A DNA stretch of 64,000 bases. Source: VRUE01 sp963737575. GTDB taxonomy: Bacteria; Actinomycetota; Thermoleophilia; Solirubrobacterales; 70-9. Positions 39,229 to 48,454 of the stretch are shown in pieces (position 1 is the stretch's first letter; each line of letters begins with the position of its first letter). A program made the position numbers and the translations under genes. The stretch is from positions 1-64,000 of the forward strand of contig CAVTTJ010000007.1 in NCBI GenBank assembly GCA_963737575.1, in the 5' to 3' direction. The notes beneath the pieces were generated by a model that saw only the letters and a list, made by a program, of their open reading frames with translations, did not search any database and had not been told where the DNA came from.

Positions 39229-39370
39229 CCTCGCGGCTGTTATTTAGGTCAAGCTGAGGCTGCGTTGATATCCCAGCTGCCGGGAATCGGCCTGGGAGGG
39301 ACAATCCACGGTCTCGACTACAGGAAAACGGCTGAAATTCCGACTTATGCTTCCACGGGCTTTAAAACCG

Positions 39371-40324
39371 ATGCAAGGACGACGTCAAATCAACGCCGAA
39401 CCGGGAGCCGAGCGCCTGCGCTCGTCGGTGGCCGCTGCAACCGAGCCGGTCCGGGCCGCCGCCCACGCCGTCGAGGAGCAGGTCGTCTGGCGGGGGTCCG
39501 ACTGGGCGCGTGACCAGGCCGACCGCGGCGCCGAGTGGGCCCGCGACACCTCGGAGACGGTCCGGACCCGCTCCGAGGCGATCAGGTGGCCCTTCGAGCG
39601 CGTCGCCTGGCTGGTCGAGCGCTGGTTTGTCTGGCCGATCCAGGAGTTGACGTCGATCTCGAAGCAGACCCTCGGCGCGGCAGGCCTGGCGGCGCTCGCG
39701 GTCGCGCTCGTCGCCTTCAGCGTCCTCACCCTCGGCGGCGGTCAGAGCTCCCCCGAGCCGGTGGTCGCCGCCGCCCCGGCCCCCGCGCCCTCGAGCGCAC
39801 CGCTGACCCCGACCGAAGCAACGGCGCAACCCGTCCTCCGCGGCGCGAAGCCGTCGTTCGGGGTCGGCAGCGGCGTCGGCATCGGCGCCGCGGCCGAAGA
39901 AGGGACCGGGACGATCTCCGCCGGCGAATCGAGCCCGACCGCGATCGGCGCCGAAGACGAAGCCGCCGCGACGAGCGCCACCGACGAGCCGGTTCCTGCG
40001 GGGCCGACCGCGATGAAGGTCGCCCGCCGCTTCGCCGAGGCCTTCGTCTACTACGAGGTCGGCGAAAAGCCGGCGCGCACCGCGGCCGTCTTCGACGAAA
40101 CGACGAGTTCCCGCCTGGCGACCGCGCTCGAGCAACGGCCGCCGCGCCAGCCGGCCGGGGTCGACGTCCCGCAGGCGCGCGTCCTCAACCTCGTACCCGG
40201 CCCGCGCAGCGGCACCTCCTATACCGTCAGCGCCTCGCTGCTGCGGCTGGGAGTGACGAGCGAGCTCCGGCTCGAGATCGAAAAGCAGAACGGTGACTGG
40301 GTCGTCACCGACGTCAGGGGATGA
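39371..40324 (+). CDS. Single-pass membrane protein, hypothetical
   Basis: About 317 residues from ATG 39371 (an upstream in-frame ATG at 39347 is less likely). A soluble N-terminal helical part rich in charged residues is followed by one membrane helix (AAGLAALAVALVAFSVLTL, about residues 100-118), an Ala/Pro-rich linker and a C-terminal domain (KVARRFAEAFVYYEVGEKP to GDWVVTDVRG) resembling NTF2-like or anti-sigma-type extracellular domains. Its stop overlaps the next ATG, so it is coupled to the cell-wall hydrolase. Function unknown. Confidence 0.7.
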   Translation: MQGRRQINAEPGAERLRSSVAAATEPVRAAAHAVEEQVVWRGSDWARDQADRGAEWARDTSETVRTRSEAIRWPFERVAWLVERWFVWPIQELTSISKQTLGAAGLAALAVALVAFSVLTLGGGQSSPEPVVAAAPAPAPSSAPLTPTEATAQPVLRGAKPSFGVGSGVGIGAAAEEGTGTISAGESSPTAIGAEDEAAATSATDEPVPAGPTAMKVARRFAEAFVYYEVGEKPARTAAVFDETTSSRLATALEQRPPRQPAGVDVPQARVLNLVPGPRSGTSYTVSASLLRLGVTSELRLEIEKQNGDWVVTDVRG

Positions 40325-42038
40325 TGAGGCGGCTCTACGGAATCCTGATGGTCGCCGTGATGGTGCTCGTCCCGACCGCGGCGACGGCTCTGGCCGAAGG
40401 GCCGCCGCCGCAGCAGGAAAGCGCGAGCCAGACCGCCGCCCCGGCCCCGGCCCCCGTCGCGCCCCCCCGGTCGCGACCCCGGCCCCCGCCGCCGAACCCG
40501 CGCCGGCGCCGGAACCCACCTCGACCGAACAGCCGCCGCTGAAGCAGGGCAGCACCCTCACCGCCCCGCCGGTGCCGGCCGAAAAGGGCGGCGGCGTCAC
40601 CGCCAGGCCGAAGCAGACCGCGCGGCCCGAGCCCGAAAAGGAATCGGGCTCCTCCGAACCCGAAGAAGAAGCAGAACCAGAAGAACCGGGTGGCGGCGTC
40701 ACCGCGACCGGCGCTCCCTCGGCCTTCGCGATCCCCTCGATCCCGAGCTCGAGCTGCGCGGCCGGCGGGGTCCCACCGGTCCTGCTGCCGATCTATCAGC
40801 GGGCGGCGACCGCCTACGGCCTCGGCCCGCAGGGGCCGAGCGTTCTCGCGGCGATCAACCTCGTCGAGACCGCGTTCGGGACCAACCTCAACGTCTCCTC
40901 CGCCGGGGCGATCGGGTGGATGCAGTTCGAGCCATCCACCTGGGAAATGTATGGCGTCGACGCCAACGGGGACGGCACCAAGGACCCCTACGACCCCGAA
41001 GACGCGATCTTCGCCGCCGCCAGCTACCTGAAGGCGGCAGGGATGCCGGAAGACACCTACGGCGCGATCTACTCCTACAACCACGCCGACTGGTACGTGG
41101 CCGAGGTCCTCTCCAACGCCGAATGCTTCGGGCAGCTGGGCAACGGAGTCGCCTCCGCCTTCAACCTGGCGCCGAAGCTCGAAGTGCTCGAATGCCAGGC
41201 CGCGAAGCCGTGGCGAGACCGGATCCCGCCCGCCTACCTCGACGCCTTCCAGAGCGCCGCAGCCCGCTACGGCCTCGGCGAACGCGGCGTCTGGGCGCTG
41301 GCGTCGGTCGCGCTGCTGGAGTCCGAATTCGGCCGCGGGATGGACAAGCAGGAAATGGAACAGCGCGGCCCGCTCGGCCTCGACGGCACCGAGTGGACGA
41401 GCTTCAGCGTCGACGGCGACGCCGACGGCCGGATCCGGCACTCCGACCCAGCCGACTCCGCCGCCACCCTGGCGCGGATGATCTGGTCGCGCGGCAGCCT
41501 CCGCGCCGGCCTCTTCAGCCACAACCAGGCCGAGTGGTACGTCGAGGCGGTTCTCGCGGGGGCCGAAAAGCTCGAAGGCCACTGCGACAAGAGCGAGGTC
41601 GAATGGACGCTCTCGCTGCCGAACGTCGTCATCGCGCCGATCAACTGGAACAACCTCACCCTCTCCAACGAACTCGAGAAGGAAGACCTCGAACAGGGTC
41701 GGATCGACCCGCGGATCGTCGGCCTGATCGGGGCGATCACCCAGAACCACGAAATCACGCTCTCGGCGCTGCGCTCCGACCACTCGGAGTACACCTCGGA
41801 AGGAAACGTCTCCAACCACTACTTCGGCCGGGCGATGGACATCGCCGTCGTCGACGGTGTCTCCTGCACGGAAACGGCGCCGACCGCCCCCTGCGGCGAA
41901 CTCGCCCGCACGCTCTCGCAGCTGCCGTCCCCGGCGATGCCGACCGAGCTGATCTACTGCTTCGACGTCGACGGGCCCGGCCCGGCCTTCGCCCGCAGCG
42001 ACCACTGCGATCACGTCCACGTCGGCTACGACGGATAA
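40321..42038 (+). CDS. Multidomain cell-wall hydrolase (two lysozyme-like domains plus M15-like domain), frameshifted in the linker
   Basis: ATG 40321 begins a signal peptide (RLYGILMVAVMVLVPTAATA) and a Pro/Ala linker. In a run of seven C (40462-40468) the frame shifts by one, and the rest is intact in the other frame. Domain 1 (LPIYQRAATAYGLGPQ, NLVETAFGTN, SAGAIGWMQFEPSTW) is a lytic transglycosylase with a catalytic Glu. Domain 2 (AARYGLGERGVWALASVALL and onward) repeats the fold. The C-terminus (SNHYFGRAMDIAVVDG and DHCDHVHVGY) has the metal-binding pattern of M15-like peptidases. Total about 572 residues, probably remodelling peptidoglycan. Adding one C restores the frame. Confidence 0.75.
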
Positions 42039-42046
42039 GGGGTTGG

Positions 42047-42200
42047 GGTTCCTCGTCCGGGAACCCGCATCGGCAGCGGCTCTCGATTCGGTAGCGCTGG
42101 TGGCTCACAAGTTCCCGGAGAGGAACCCCAACTCTCCTTCAGCGACTGGTTCCCGGAGAGGAACCACCACCCGCTGGCGACCGGTTCCCGGGACGGAGCC
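42047..42200. repeat. Array of four palindromic GGTTCC hairpins
   Basis: Four related hairpins lie in one intergenic gap at 42047-42065, 42111-42128, 42148-42165 and 42183-42200. The clearest is GGTTCCCGGAGAGGAACC at 42148, whose arms GGTTCC/GGAACC are perfect. The first and last copies are degenerate. Units also share a CAGCGACTGG or CTGGCGACCGG lead-in. Spacing is irregular (about 64, 37 and 35 nt), so this is not CRISPR. A transcription or mRNA-stability role, or a REP-like repeat, is possible. Confidence 0.7.
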
Positions 42201-42251
42201 TCATCTCTCCAGCGACTAACGTAGGGCTGGAACCCGCGAGAGGAGGAGCCC

Positions 42252-42533
42252 ATGCCAACGTACGTGATGCTCACCAACCTGACCGCCGACGGCATCCGCA
42301 CCCTGAAGAACAACCCCGGGCGCGTCGCGGAGGTGAACCACGAGGTAGAACAGATCGGGGCCAAGGTGGTCGCCCAGTACGCGACGCTCGGCCAGTACGA
42401 CTTCGTCACCATCGTCGAGGCGCCCGACGACAGGACCATCGCCAAGGTCTCGGTCGAGCTCGGCTCGCGCGGGACGATGACAAGCCAGACGCTGGCCGCG
42501 ATGCCGGCCGAGGACCTGGCCTCATCCCTCTGA
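42252..42533 (+). CDS. GYD domain-containing protein
   Basis: This 93-residue protein reads MPTYVMLTNLTADGIRTLKN, with GAKVVAQYATLGQYDFVTIVEAPDD and SRGTMTSQTLAAMP, matching the GYD family of small dimeric ferredoxin-like folds. GAGAGGAGGAG lies a few nt upstream of ATG 42252. It lies just before purD and may be cotranscribed with it. The biochemical role of the family is not known. Confidence 0.85.
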   Translation: MPTYVMLTNLTADGIRTLKNNPGRVAEVNHEVEQIGAKVVAQYATLGQYDFVTIVEAPDDRTIAKVSVELGSRGTMTSQTLAAMPAEDLASSL

Positions 42534-42543
42534 GGGCCGCGCG

Positions 42544-43821
42544 TTGAGGGTCCTGGTCGCCGGCGGCGGCGGGCGCGAGCACGCGATCGTCCGCGCGCTC
42601 GGCCGCTCACCGCACTCCCCCGAGCTTCTCTGCGCGCCGGGCAACGCCGGGATCGCGGCCGACGCCGAGTGCCTGTCCGACGTCGGCGCCGAGGACGTCG
42701 GGACGCTCGTCTCCACCGCGCGCGACCTCGCGGTCGATCTGGTGATCGTCGGGCCCGAGGCACCGTTGGTCGGAGGCGTCGTCGAAGCGCTCGAGGAATT
42801 CGGGATCCGTGCCTTCGGCCCCAGCGCCGCCGCGGCAGAGCTCGAGGGCTCGAAGGCGTTCGCGAAGGCGCTGATGCATGAGGCCGGCGTGCCGACCGCC
42901 GCCCATGCCCTGCTCCGCAGCCGCGAGGAGGCGATCGAGCAACTGGCCGACGCCAGCTACCCGACGGTGCTCAAGGCCGACGGGCTCGCGGCTGGCAAGG
43001 GGGTGATGCTCTGCGCGACCGAGTCCGAGGCGCGCGAGGCGGTCGACGTCTTCTTCACCGAGCAGCGATTCGGCGAGACGGTGGTCGTCCTCGAGGAGTT
43101 TCTCGAGGGCGAGGAGCTATCGATGCTGGCGGTCTGCGACGGCGAGAACGTCGTCCCGCTCGCGCCGGCCCAGGACTACAAGCGGATCTTCGACGGCGAC
43201 GAGGGGCCGAACACCGGCGGCATGGGCAGCTACTCGCCGGTGCCCGGCTTCGGGCCGGAAGAGGTCGAGGAGATCGTTGCAACCGTGCACCGGCCGGTTG
43301 TCAAGGCGATGGCGGAGCGGGGTCTCTCCTTCTCAGGCGTCCTCTACGCCGGGCTGATGATCGGGCCGGAGGGGCCCAGGGTGCTCGAGTTCAACGTCCG
43401 CTTCGGCGACCCCGAGACGCAGGCGGTCCTGCCGCGGCTCCGCACCGACCTGCTCGACCTCTGCCTCGCGGCGCGCGAGCCCGGCGGCCTCGCCGGCGTC
43501 GAGGCCGAGTTCGGCGAGGAGTGGGCGGTGACGGTGGTGCTCGCCTCGGCCGGGTACCCCGAGTCCTCCTCGACGGGCGACGCGATCGAGGGGCTCGAGG
43601 AGGCGGCAGCGATCGCCGAGGTGACCCACGCCGGCACCTCCGTCCGCGGCGGCGAGGTGGTGACCGCCGGCGGGCGGGTACTGAACGTGACCGGGCTCGG
43701 AGCGACTCCCGCCGAGGCCAGGGATCGCGCATACGATGCCGCCCGGCGGATCTCGTTCGATGGAATGCAGATCCGGTCCGACATCGCCGCCCGCGCCGTC
43801 GAGCGCGTCCCCAGCACCTGA
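42544..43821 (+). CDS. purD: Phosphoribosylamine-glycine ligase
   Basis: This 425-residue ATP-grasp enzyme catalyses the second step of purine synthesis. The N-terminus VLVAGGGGREHAIVRAL, the central TVLKADGLAAGKGVMLC (residue about 140), GPNTGGMGSYSPVP (about 220) and VLEFNVRFGDPETQAVLPRL (about 280) are the family signatures. TTG 42544 follows the GYD gene by 10 nt. It heads the purine run purD-purE-purB. Confidence 0.97.
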   Translation: MRVLVAGGGGREHAIVRALGRSPHSPELLCAPGNAGIAADAECLSDVGAEDVGTLVSTARDLAVDLVIVGPEAPLVGGVVEALEEFGIRAFGPSAAAAELEGSKAFAKALMHEAGVPTAAHALLRSREEAIEQLADASYPTVLKADGLAAGKGVMLCATESEAREAVDVFFTEQRFGETVVVLEEFLEGEELSMLAVCDGENVVPLAPAQDYKRIFDGDEGPNTGGMGSYSPVPGFGPEEVEEIVATVHRPVVKAMAERGLSFSGVLYAGLMIGPEGPRVLEFNVRFGDPETQAVLPRLRTDLLDLCLAAREPGGLAGVEAEFGEEWAVTVVLASAGYPESSSTGDAIEGLEEAAAIAEVTHAGTSVRGGEVVTAGGRVLNVTGLGATPAEARDRAYDAARRISFDGMQIRSDIAARAVERVPST

Positions 43822-43835
43822 ACCGAGAGGAAGTG

Positions 43836-44318
43836 ATGAGCGAGATCTCAGAGGATCCCCAGCCGACCGAGGCGACCGTGATGCCGGCCGTCGAGGAGGC
43901 GTTCGAGGAGATCGAAGTCGACGAGCCGCTGGTCGGGATCATCATGGGCTCGAAGAACGACAAGGCGAAGATGCAGCCCGCCGGGGCGGCGCTCCACGAC
44001 GCCGGTATCCGCTACGAGGTCCGGGTGATGAGCGCCCACCGCGACCCCGAGCTCGTCCGCGAGTACTGCACCAACGCCCGGATGAGAGGGTTGAAGGTGA
44101 TCATCGCCGGCGCCGGGATGTCGGCGGCGCTGCCTGGCGTCGCCGCCGCCCACACCGACCTACCGGTGATCGGCGTGCCGATCCTCGGCAAGAGCCTCGG
44201 CGGCCTCGACGCCCTCCTCTCGGCGGTCCAGATGCCACCCGGCGTGCCGGTCGCCTGCGTCGCCGTCGACGGCGCCAAAAACGCCGGGCTGCTGGCGGTC
44301 CGCATCATCAATGCGTAG
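43836..44318 (+). CDS. purE: N5-carboxyaminoimidazole ribonucleotide mutase, class I PurE
   Basis: This 160-residue protein has a 30-residue acidic N-terminal extension before the PurE core: GIIMGSKNDKAKMQPA, RVMSAHRDPELV with the catalytic His, IIAGAGMSAALPGVAAAHT and PILGKSLGGLDALLS. It moves the carboxylate of N5-CAIR to make CAIR. GAGAGGAAGTG precedes ATG 43836. The PurK partner expected with class I PurE is not in the window. Confidence 0.95.
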   Translation: MSEISEDPQPTEATVMPAVEEAFEEIEVDEPLVGIIMGSKNDKAKMQPAGAALHDAGIRYEVRVMSAHRDPELVREYCTNARMRGLKVIIAGAGMSAALPGVAAAHTDLPVIGVPILGKSLGGLDALLSAVQMPPGVPVACVAVDGAKNAGLLAVRIINA

Positions 44319-44337
44319 GAGGCGTTCACTGGGTCGG

Positions 44338-44412
44338 GGTGGGGTTTCGCATGCCCCTCCCCAGGCCGCGTTCGCGGGAGTTCCTGGGGAGGGACATGCA
44401 AAACCCCTCACC
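44338..44412. repeat. Long inverted repeat (hairpin A) in the purE-purB gap
   Basis: The left arm, ending CATGCCCCTCCCCAGG (44350-44365), and the right arm, starting CCTGGGGAGGGACATGC (44383-44399), pair almost perfectly; the pairing extends outward through GGGGTTT and AAACCCC. The 17-nt loop with its stem edges reads GCCGCGTTCGCGGGAGTTC. Hairpin B (44528-44586) carries nearly the same loop in the opposite orientation. Confidence 0.75.
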
Positions 44413-44527
44413 ACGCCGCGGACTGCCATCCAAAAGCGAAAGATCCAGCGCACCGCCGACGCTGGCGGTTGCGGGGGCTCGGGACGCGTTCGGCTGATCC
44501 CCGCTCCCACACTCCGGTTGGGAGGGG

Positions 44528-44586
44528 CATCGGGTCTCCCATCGAGCGAACTCCCGCGAATGCGGCGCGCGATGGGAGACCCGATG
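44528..44586. repeat. Perfect 17-bp inverted repeat (hairpin B) in the purE-purB gap
   Basis: CATCGGGTCTCCCATCG (44528-44544) and CGATGGGAGACCCGATG (44570-44586) are perfect complements around a 25-nt loop. The complement of the loop contains GCCGCATTCGCGGGAGTTC, one mismatch from the loop of hairpin A, although the stems are unrelated. It ends 29 nt before the purB start. Confidence 0.8.
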
Positions 44587-44615
44587 GCCCCTGCTACCTG
44601 CTGCGAGGTGACGCG

Positions 44616-45899
44616 ATGATCGCCCGCTACACACGCCCGGAGATCGGGGAGGTCTGGTCGCAGCAGCGCAAGCTCGAGTGCTGGCTCGAGGTCGAGCTGG
44701 CGGCGACTGAGGCGTGGGCGGCCGAGGGGGTCGTGCCCGAGGAGGCGTCTCGGGCCTGCCGCGAGATGGCCTCGTTCACGGTCGAGGCTGTGAACGAGCG
44801 CGAGAAGGTGACCGACCACGACGTCGCCGCCTTCGTCGACGTGGTCGCGGCCTCGGTCGGCGAGGAGGGCCGCTGGGTCCACTACGGCCTGACCTCCTCC
44901 GACGTCCTCGACACGGCGCTCGCGTTACAGCTCCGGCAGGCGGGAGGGATTGTCCTCGCCGGCGCCCGCGCCTACCGCGACGCCCTCGTCGAGCGTGCCT
45001 TCGAGCACCGCAACACGCTCTGCGTCGGGCGTACCCACGGCGTCCACGCCGAGCCGACGACCTTCGGGCTCCGCCTCGCGGGGTTCGCCTTCGAGGCGGA
45101 CCGCAACCTCGACCGCCTCCGCGACGCGTTCGAGCAGCTCGCCTTCGGCAAGCTCTCCGGCGCGGTCGGCACCTACGCCTCGGTGCCGCCCGCGGTCGAG
45201 GCGCGGGTGATGGAGAGGCTCGGCCTGCGGCGCGAGGACGTCGCCACCCAGGTCATCCCGCGCGACCGCCACGCGGTCCTCACCTCCCGGATCGCGATCG
45301 CCGGCGGCGGACTCGAGCGGTTCGCGACCGAGATCCGCAACCTGCAGCGGACCGAGGTTCGCGAGGTCGAGGAGCCGTTCGCCGCCGGCCAGAAGGGCTC
45401 CTCGGCGATGCCCCACAAGCGCAACCCTATCCGGACCGAGCGGATCACCGGCCTCGCCCGTGTCCTCCGCGGCTACGCCCAGGCGGGCCTCGAGAACATC
45501 GCCCTCTGGCACGAGCGCGACATCTCCCACTCCGGGGCCGAGCGAGTGATCCTCCCCGACTCGACGATCGCGCTCGACTACATCCAGGACCTGGCCGCGG
45601 GCGTCGCCGCGGGGATGACGGTCAACGCCGAGCGGATGCGCGAGAACCTCGACCACACCCACGGGGCGCTGTTCAGCCAGCGCGCCCTGACCGCCCTGGT
45701 CGATTCGGGGATGAGCCGCGACGACGCCTACCGGGTCGTCCAGGAGAACGCCCAGCGCGCCTGGGACACCGGCACCGAGTTCCGCGACCTTCTCGCCGAA
45801 GCTGCCCCCGATCTCGATCTCGATGCAGTATTCGACTACGACGCCTACCTGACCCACGTCCCCGAGATCTTCGACCGGCTCGAGACGCTGCGCGCCTGA
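44616..45899 (+). CDS. purB: Adenylosuccinate lyase
   Basis: This 427-residue enzyme works twice in purine synthesis (SAICAR to AICAR; adenylosuccinate to AMP). The fumarase/aspartase signature GQKGSSAMPHKRNPIRTE is near residue 260. HYGLTSSDVLDTALALQ near residue 90 and GRTHGVHAEPTTFGL near residue 138 complete the active site. ATG 44616 is chosen from the conserved start MIARYTRPEIGEVWSQQRK; the frame is open upstream into the hairpin region. Confidence 0.97.
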   Translation: MIARYTRPEIGEVWSQQRKLECWLEVELAATEAWAAEGVVPEEASRACREMASFTVEAVNEREKVTDHDVAAFVDVVAASVGEEGRWVHYGLTSSDVLDTALALQLRQAGGIVLAGARAYRDALVERAFEHRNTLCVGRTHGVHAEPTTFGLRLAGFAFEADRNLDRLRDAFEQLAFGKLSGAVGTYASVPPAVEARVMERLGLRREDVATQVIPRDRHAVLTSRIAIAGGGLERFATEIRNLQRTEVREVEEPFAAGQKGSSAMPHKRNPIRTERITGLARVLRGYAQAGLENIALWHERDISHSGAERVILPDSTIALDYIQDLAAGVAAGMTVNAERMRENLDHTHGALFSQRALTALVDSGMSRDDAYRVVQENAQRAWDTGTEFRDLLAEAAPDLDLDAVFDYDAYLTHVPEIFDRLETLRA

Positions 45900-45929
45900 G
45901 CCGCGCGGGCCCTTCGTTAGGGTTCGCCC

Positions 45930-46229
45930 ATGGTCCTCTACACCTGCGGGCAGAAGAAACACGCCGGGCGGCTCGGGCATCCCTGCGGGCGCGCGGCGCG
46001 GGCGCTCGACGAGGCCGGCTACCAGTACGAGATGAAGGTCGTCGGGGGCTACCGTCTGATGCCCTGGACCTGGGGCAAACGCGGCGATGAGCGGGCCGAG
46101 GTCAAGGAGCTGAGCGGCACCAACGAGGTGCCGATCCTGGTGCTCGAGGACGGCGAGGTGATCTCCGGCTCGGGCGTGATCTCGCGCTGGGCGAAGGAAC
46201 ACCCGCAGGCCCGCGACGCAGGGGGCTAG
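45930..46229 (+). CDS. Glutaredoxin/GST N-terminal domain-like protein
   Basis: This 99-residue single thioredoxin-fold domain reads VLYTCGQKKHAGRLGHPCGR, ALDEAGYQYEMKVV, then NEVPILVLEDGEVISGSGVI, where the cis-Pro segment and the Ser of the GSH-binding turn are visible. Cysteines near residues 6 and 19 could be redox active but are not in a CxxC pattern. Its TAG shares CTAG with the convergent P450. Partner unknown. Confidence 0.8.
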   Translation: MVLYTCGQKKHAGRLGHPCGRAARALDEAGYQYEMKVVGGYRLMPWTWGKRGDERAEVKELSGTNEVPILVLEDGEVISGSGVISRWAKEHPQARDAGG

Positions 46230-47572
46230 GCGGCGACGAGGTCGCGCTCGCGCGCCGGATGGCGCGCGGTGAGGACGACCCGCGTCCCGTCGCGAGGCGA
46301 GAAGGTGATGTTGCGGCGGGTGACCCGCTCCGGCCTCGGGCTCGCCTTGCGGAGGTCGCAGCGGCTCAGCACTTCGCGCAGCACGATTCGCATCTCGAAC
46401 TCGGCGAAGGCGCCGCCGATGCAGCGCCGGACGCCGCCCCCGAACGGCACCCAGGAGTAGGTCTCCGGGCCCTCCTCGAGGAAGCGCTCGGGCCGGAAGG
46501 CGTGCGGTTCTGGGTAGACGTCGGGGTGGGTGTGGGCGAGCCAGATCGAGGGCGTCACATCGGTCCCGACGGGAAGGTCGAGGTCGTCGGTGACGAGCGG
46601 GCTCGTCAGGCGCCGGCCGGCGAGCGGCACGACCGGCCGCAGCCGCAGCGACTCGGTGATCGTCGCCTTCAGGTAACTCTCGTCGCCGTCCTCGAGCGTT
46701 TCCCGCAGCCGCGCGTGGACCTCGGGGTGGCCGAGGATCAGGTCGAAGGACCAGGCGAGGCCGGTCGCCGTCGTCTCGTGACCGGCCAGCAGCAGCGTCA
46801 TCAGCTGGTCGCGGAGGTCGGTGTCGCTGAGGCCCTCGCCATCCTCGAAGCGGGCGAGGATCATGGAGGAGAGGATGTCGTCGCGCTCCTCGAGGTCGTC
46901 GCGCCCGCGATGCTCGGCGATCTCGGCGAAGAGCAGCTCGTCGACTTCGCGAAGCCGGCCCTCGAACCGCGCCCAGACGTCGGATCGGCCGCCGAAGCGG
47001 CGCAGCAACAGGGCGCGCAGCTGGGTGCCGGTCGAGCCGGTCTCGGTCAGAAGGTTGCGGAGCAGGTCCCGCAGCCGATCGAGCCGCGGGCCCTCCGAGA
47101 CCCCGAACACGACCCGCAGGATCACCTCGAGGGTGACCGACTGCATGTGGGGGTGGAGCGGGAACTCGCTGCCCAACGGCCAGGAATCGATCTCGGTGTC
47201 GACGATCGAGGCGACCATCGGCTCCAGCGAGCGCATCCGCTCGCCGTGGAACGCCGGCAGCATCAGCTTGCGGTGGGCGAGGTGCTCGGCGCCTTCGAGC
47301 AGCAGCAGCGAGCGCGAGCCGACGATCGGCTCGAGGAAGATGTTGCGCCCTGGCGGCAGCCCGTGCTTCGGCTCGCGGTAGAGCGCCTTGATCGCCGACG
47401 GGTCGGAGATCATCACCATCGGCCGCTCGAAGCCGAGGAATGTGAGGCTGAAGGAGTCGCCGAGATTGCGCCGGCAGCGATCGAGGAAGCCGAGCGGGCG
47501 AACCGTCCAGGACAGGGTCTGCCGCAGCGGGCTCATCGCCGGTTCGGGCGGAAAGGCCATGCGGAAGAGCAT
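46226..47572 (-). CDS. Cytochrome P450
   Basis: This soluble P450 of 448 residues has the I-helix oxygen motif LLLAGHETTATGLAW, the K-helix ESLRLRP and the heme-binding loop FGGGVRRCIGGAFAEFE with the thiolate Cys near residue 384. It is oriented against the flanking purine genes and starts 27 nt from purC. Redox partners and substrate are unknown. It interrupts the purine cluster with no obvious metabolic link. Confidence 0.95.
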   Translation of the reverse strand: MLFRMAFPPEPAMSPLRQTLSWTVRPLGFLDRCRRNLGDSFSLTFLGFERPMVMISDPSAIKALYREPKHGLPPGRNIFLEPIVGSRSLLLLEGAEHLAHRKLMLPAFHGERMRSLEPMVASIVDTEIDSWPLGSEFPLHPHMQSVTLEVILRVVFGVSEGPRLDRLRDLLRNLLTETGSTGTQLRALLLRRFGGRSDVWARFEGRLREVDELLFAEIAEHRGRDDLEERDDILSSMILARFEDGEGLSDTDLRDQLMTLLLAGHETTATGLAWSFDLILGHPEVHARLRETLEDGDESYLKATITESLRLRPVVPLAGRRLTSPLVTDDLDLPVGTDVTPSIWLAHTHPDVYPEPHAFRPERFLEEGPETYSWVPFGGGVRRCIGGAFAEFEMRIVLREVLSRCDLRKASPRPERVTRRNITFSPRDGTRVVLTARHPARERDLVAA

Positions 47573-47599
47573 CGCAGAAGCCAGATAGAGTCGAGTGCA

Positions 47600-48454
47600 A
47601 TGTCGGCGGTCACGGTTGCAGACCTAAAGCTCCACTCCTCGGGGAAGGTGCGCGAGATCTACGAGTGGGAGGACGATCTGCTGATGGTCGCCTCCGACCG
47701 GATCTCGATCTACGACGTCGTGATGCCGACGCCGATCCCCGACAAGGGGAAGGTGCTGAACCGGATCTCAGAATTCTGGTTCGAGCTGACCGGCGCGATC
47801 GTCCCCAACCACTTCGTCTCCGACGACGTCCCGGAGGAGGTCGCCGAACGGGCGATGCGGGTCCGGCGTCTCGAGATGTACCCGATCGAGTGCGTAGTCC
47901 GCGGCTACCTCTCGGGGTCGGGCTGGAAGGAATACCGCGCCGGCGGGGTCGTCTGCGGGATCGAGCTGCCGCCCAACCTGCTCGAGTCCGACAGGCTCCC
48001 CGAGCCGATCTTCACCCCGGCGACGAAGGCCGAGATCGGCGATCACGACGAGAACATCGATTTCGACCGCGCCGCCGAGATCATCGGCGACCGGGCGCTG
48101 ATGGAGGAGCTGCGGCGGATCTCGATCGAGGTCTACACCCGCGGCGCCGAGCACGCGGCCGAGCGGGGGATCATCCTCGCCGACACGAAGTTCGAGTTCG
48201 GCCGCCATGCGGGGGCCGAGATCGTCCTCGCCGACGAGGTCCTGACCCCCGACTCATCGCGCTTCTGGCCGGCGGACCGCTACCAACCGGGCAGCACCCA
48301 GCCCTCGTTCGACAAGCAGTTCGTGCGCGACTGGGCCGACGAGGCCGGATGGGACCACACCCCCCCGGCGCCGGACCTGCCCGCTGACGTGGTCGAGCAG
48401 ACGCGGGGCAAGTACGTCGAGGCCTACGAGCGGATCACCGAGCGCTCGTTCTGA
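47600..48454 (+). CDS. purC: Phosphoribosylaminoimidazole-succinocarboxamide synthase
   Basis: This 284-residue enzyme joins CAIR and aspartate to make SAICAR. Conserved elements are SSGKVREIYEWEDDLLMVAS, DRISIYDVVMPTPIPDKGKV, ECVVRGYLSGSGWKEY, ADTKFEFGR and DEVLTPDSSRFWPADRY. ATG 47600 is divergent from the P450. The 3' end overlaps the convergent cupin gene by 20 nt. Confidence 0.97.
   Translation: MSAVTVADLKLHSSGKVREIYEWEDDLLMVASDRISIYDVVMPTPIPDKGKVLNRISEFWFELTGAIVPNHFVSDDVPEEVAERAMRVRRLEMYPIECVVRGYLSGSGWKEYRAGGVVCGIELPPNLLESDRLPEPIFTPATKAEIGDHDENIDFDRAAEIIGDRALMEELRRISIEVYTRGAEHAAERGIILADTKFEFGRHAGAEIVLADEVLTPDSSRFWPADRYQPGSTQPSFDKQFVRDWADEAGWDHTPPAPDLPADVVEQTRGKYVEAYERITERSF

Noticed and set aside
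42047..42200. CRISPR array
   Set aside because: Units are palindromic, irregularly spaced and degenerate, spacers are not of constant length, and no cas gene is nearby.
44925..47600. An 891-codon leftward frame over purB and the P450
   Set aside because: It is out of frame with the P450 and antisense to purB; no conserved motif.
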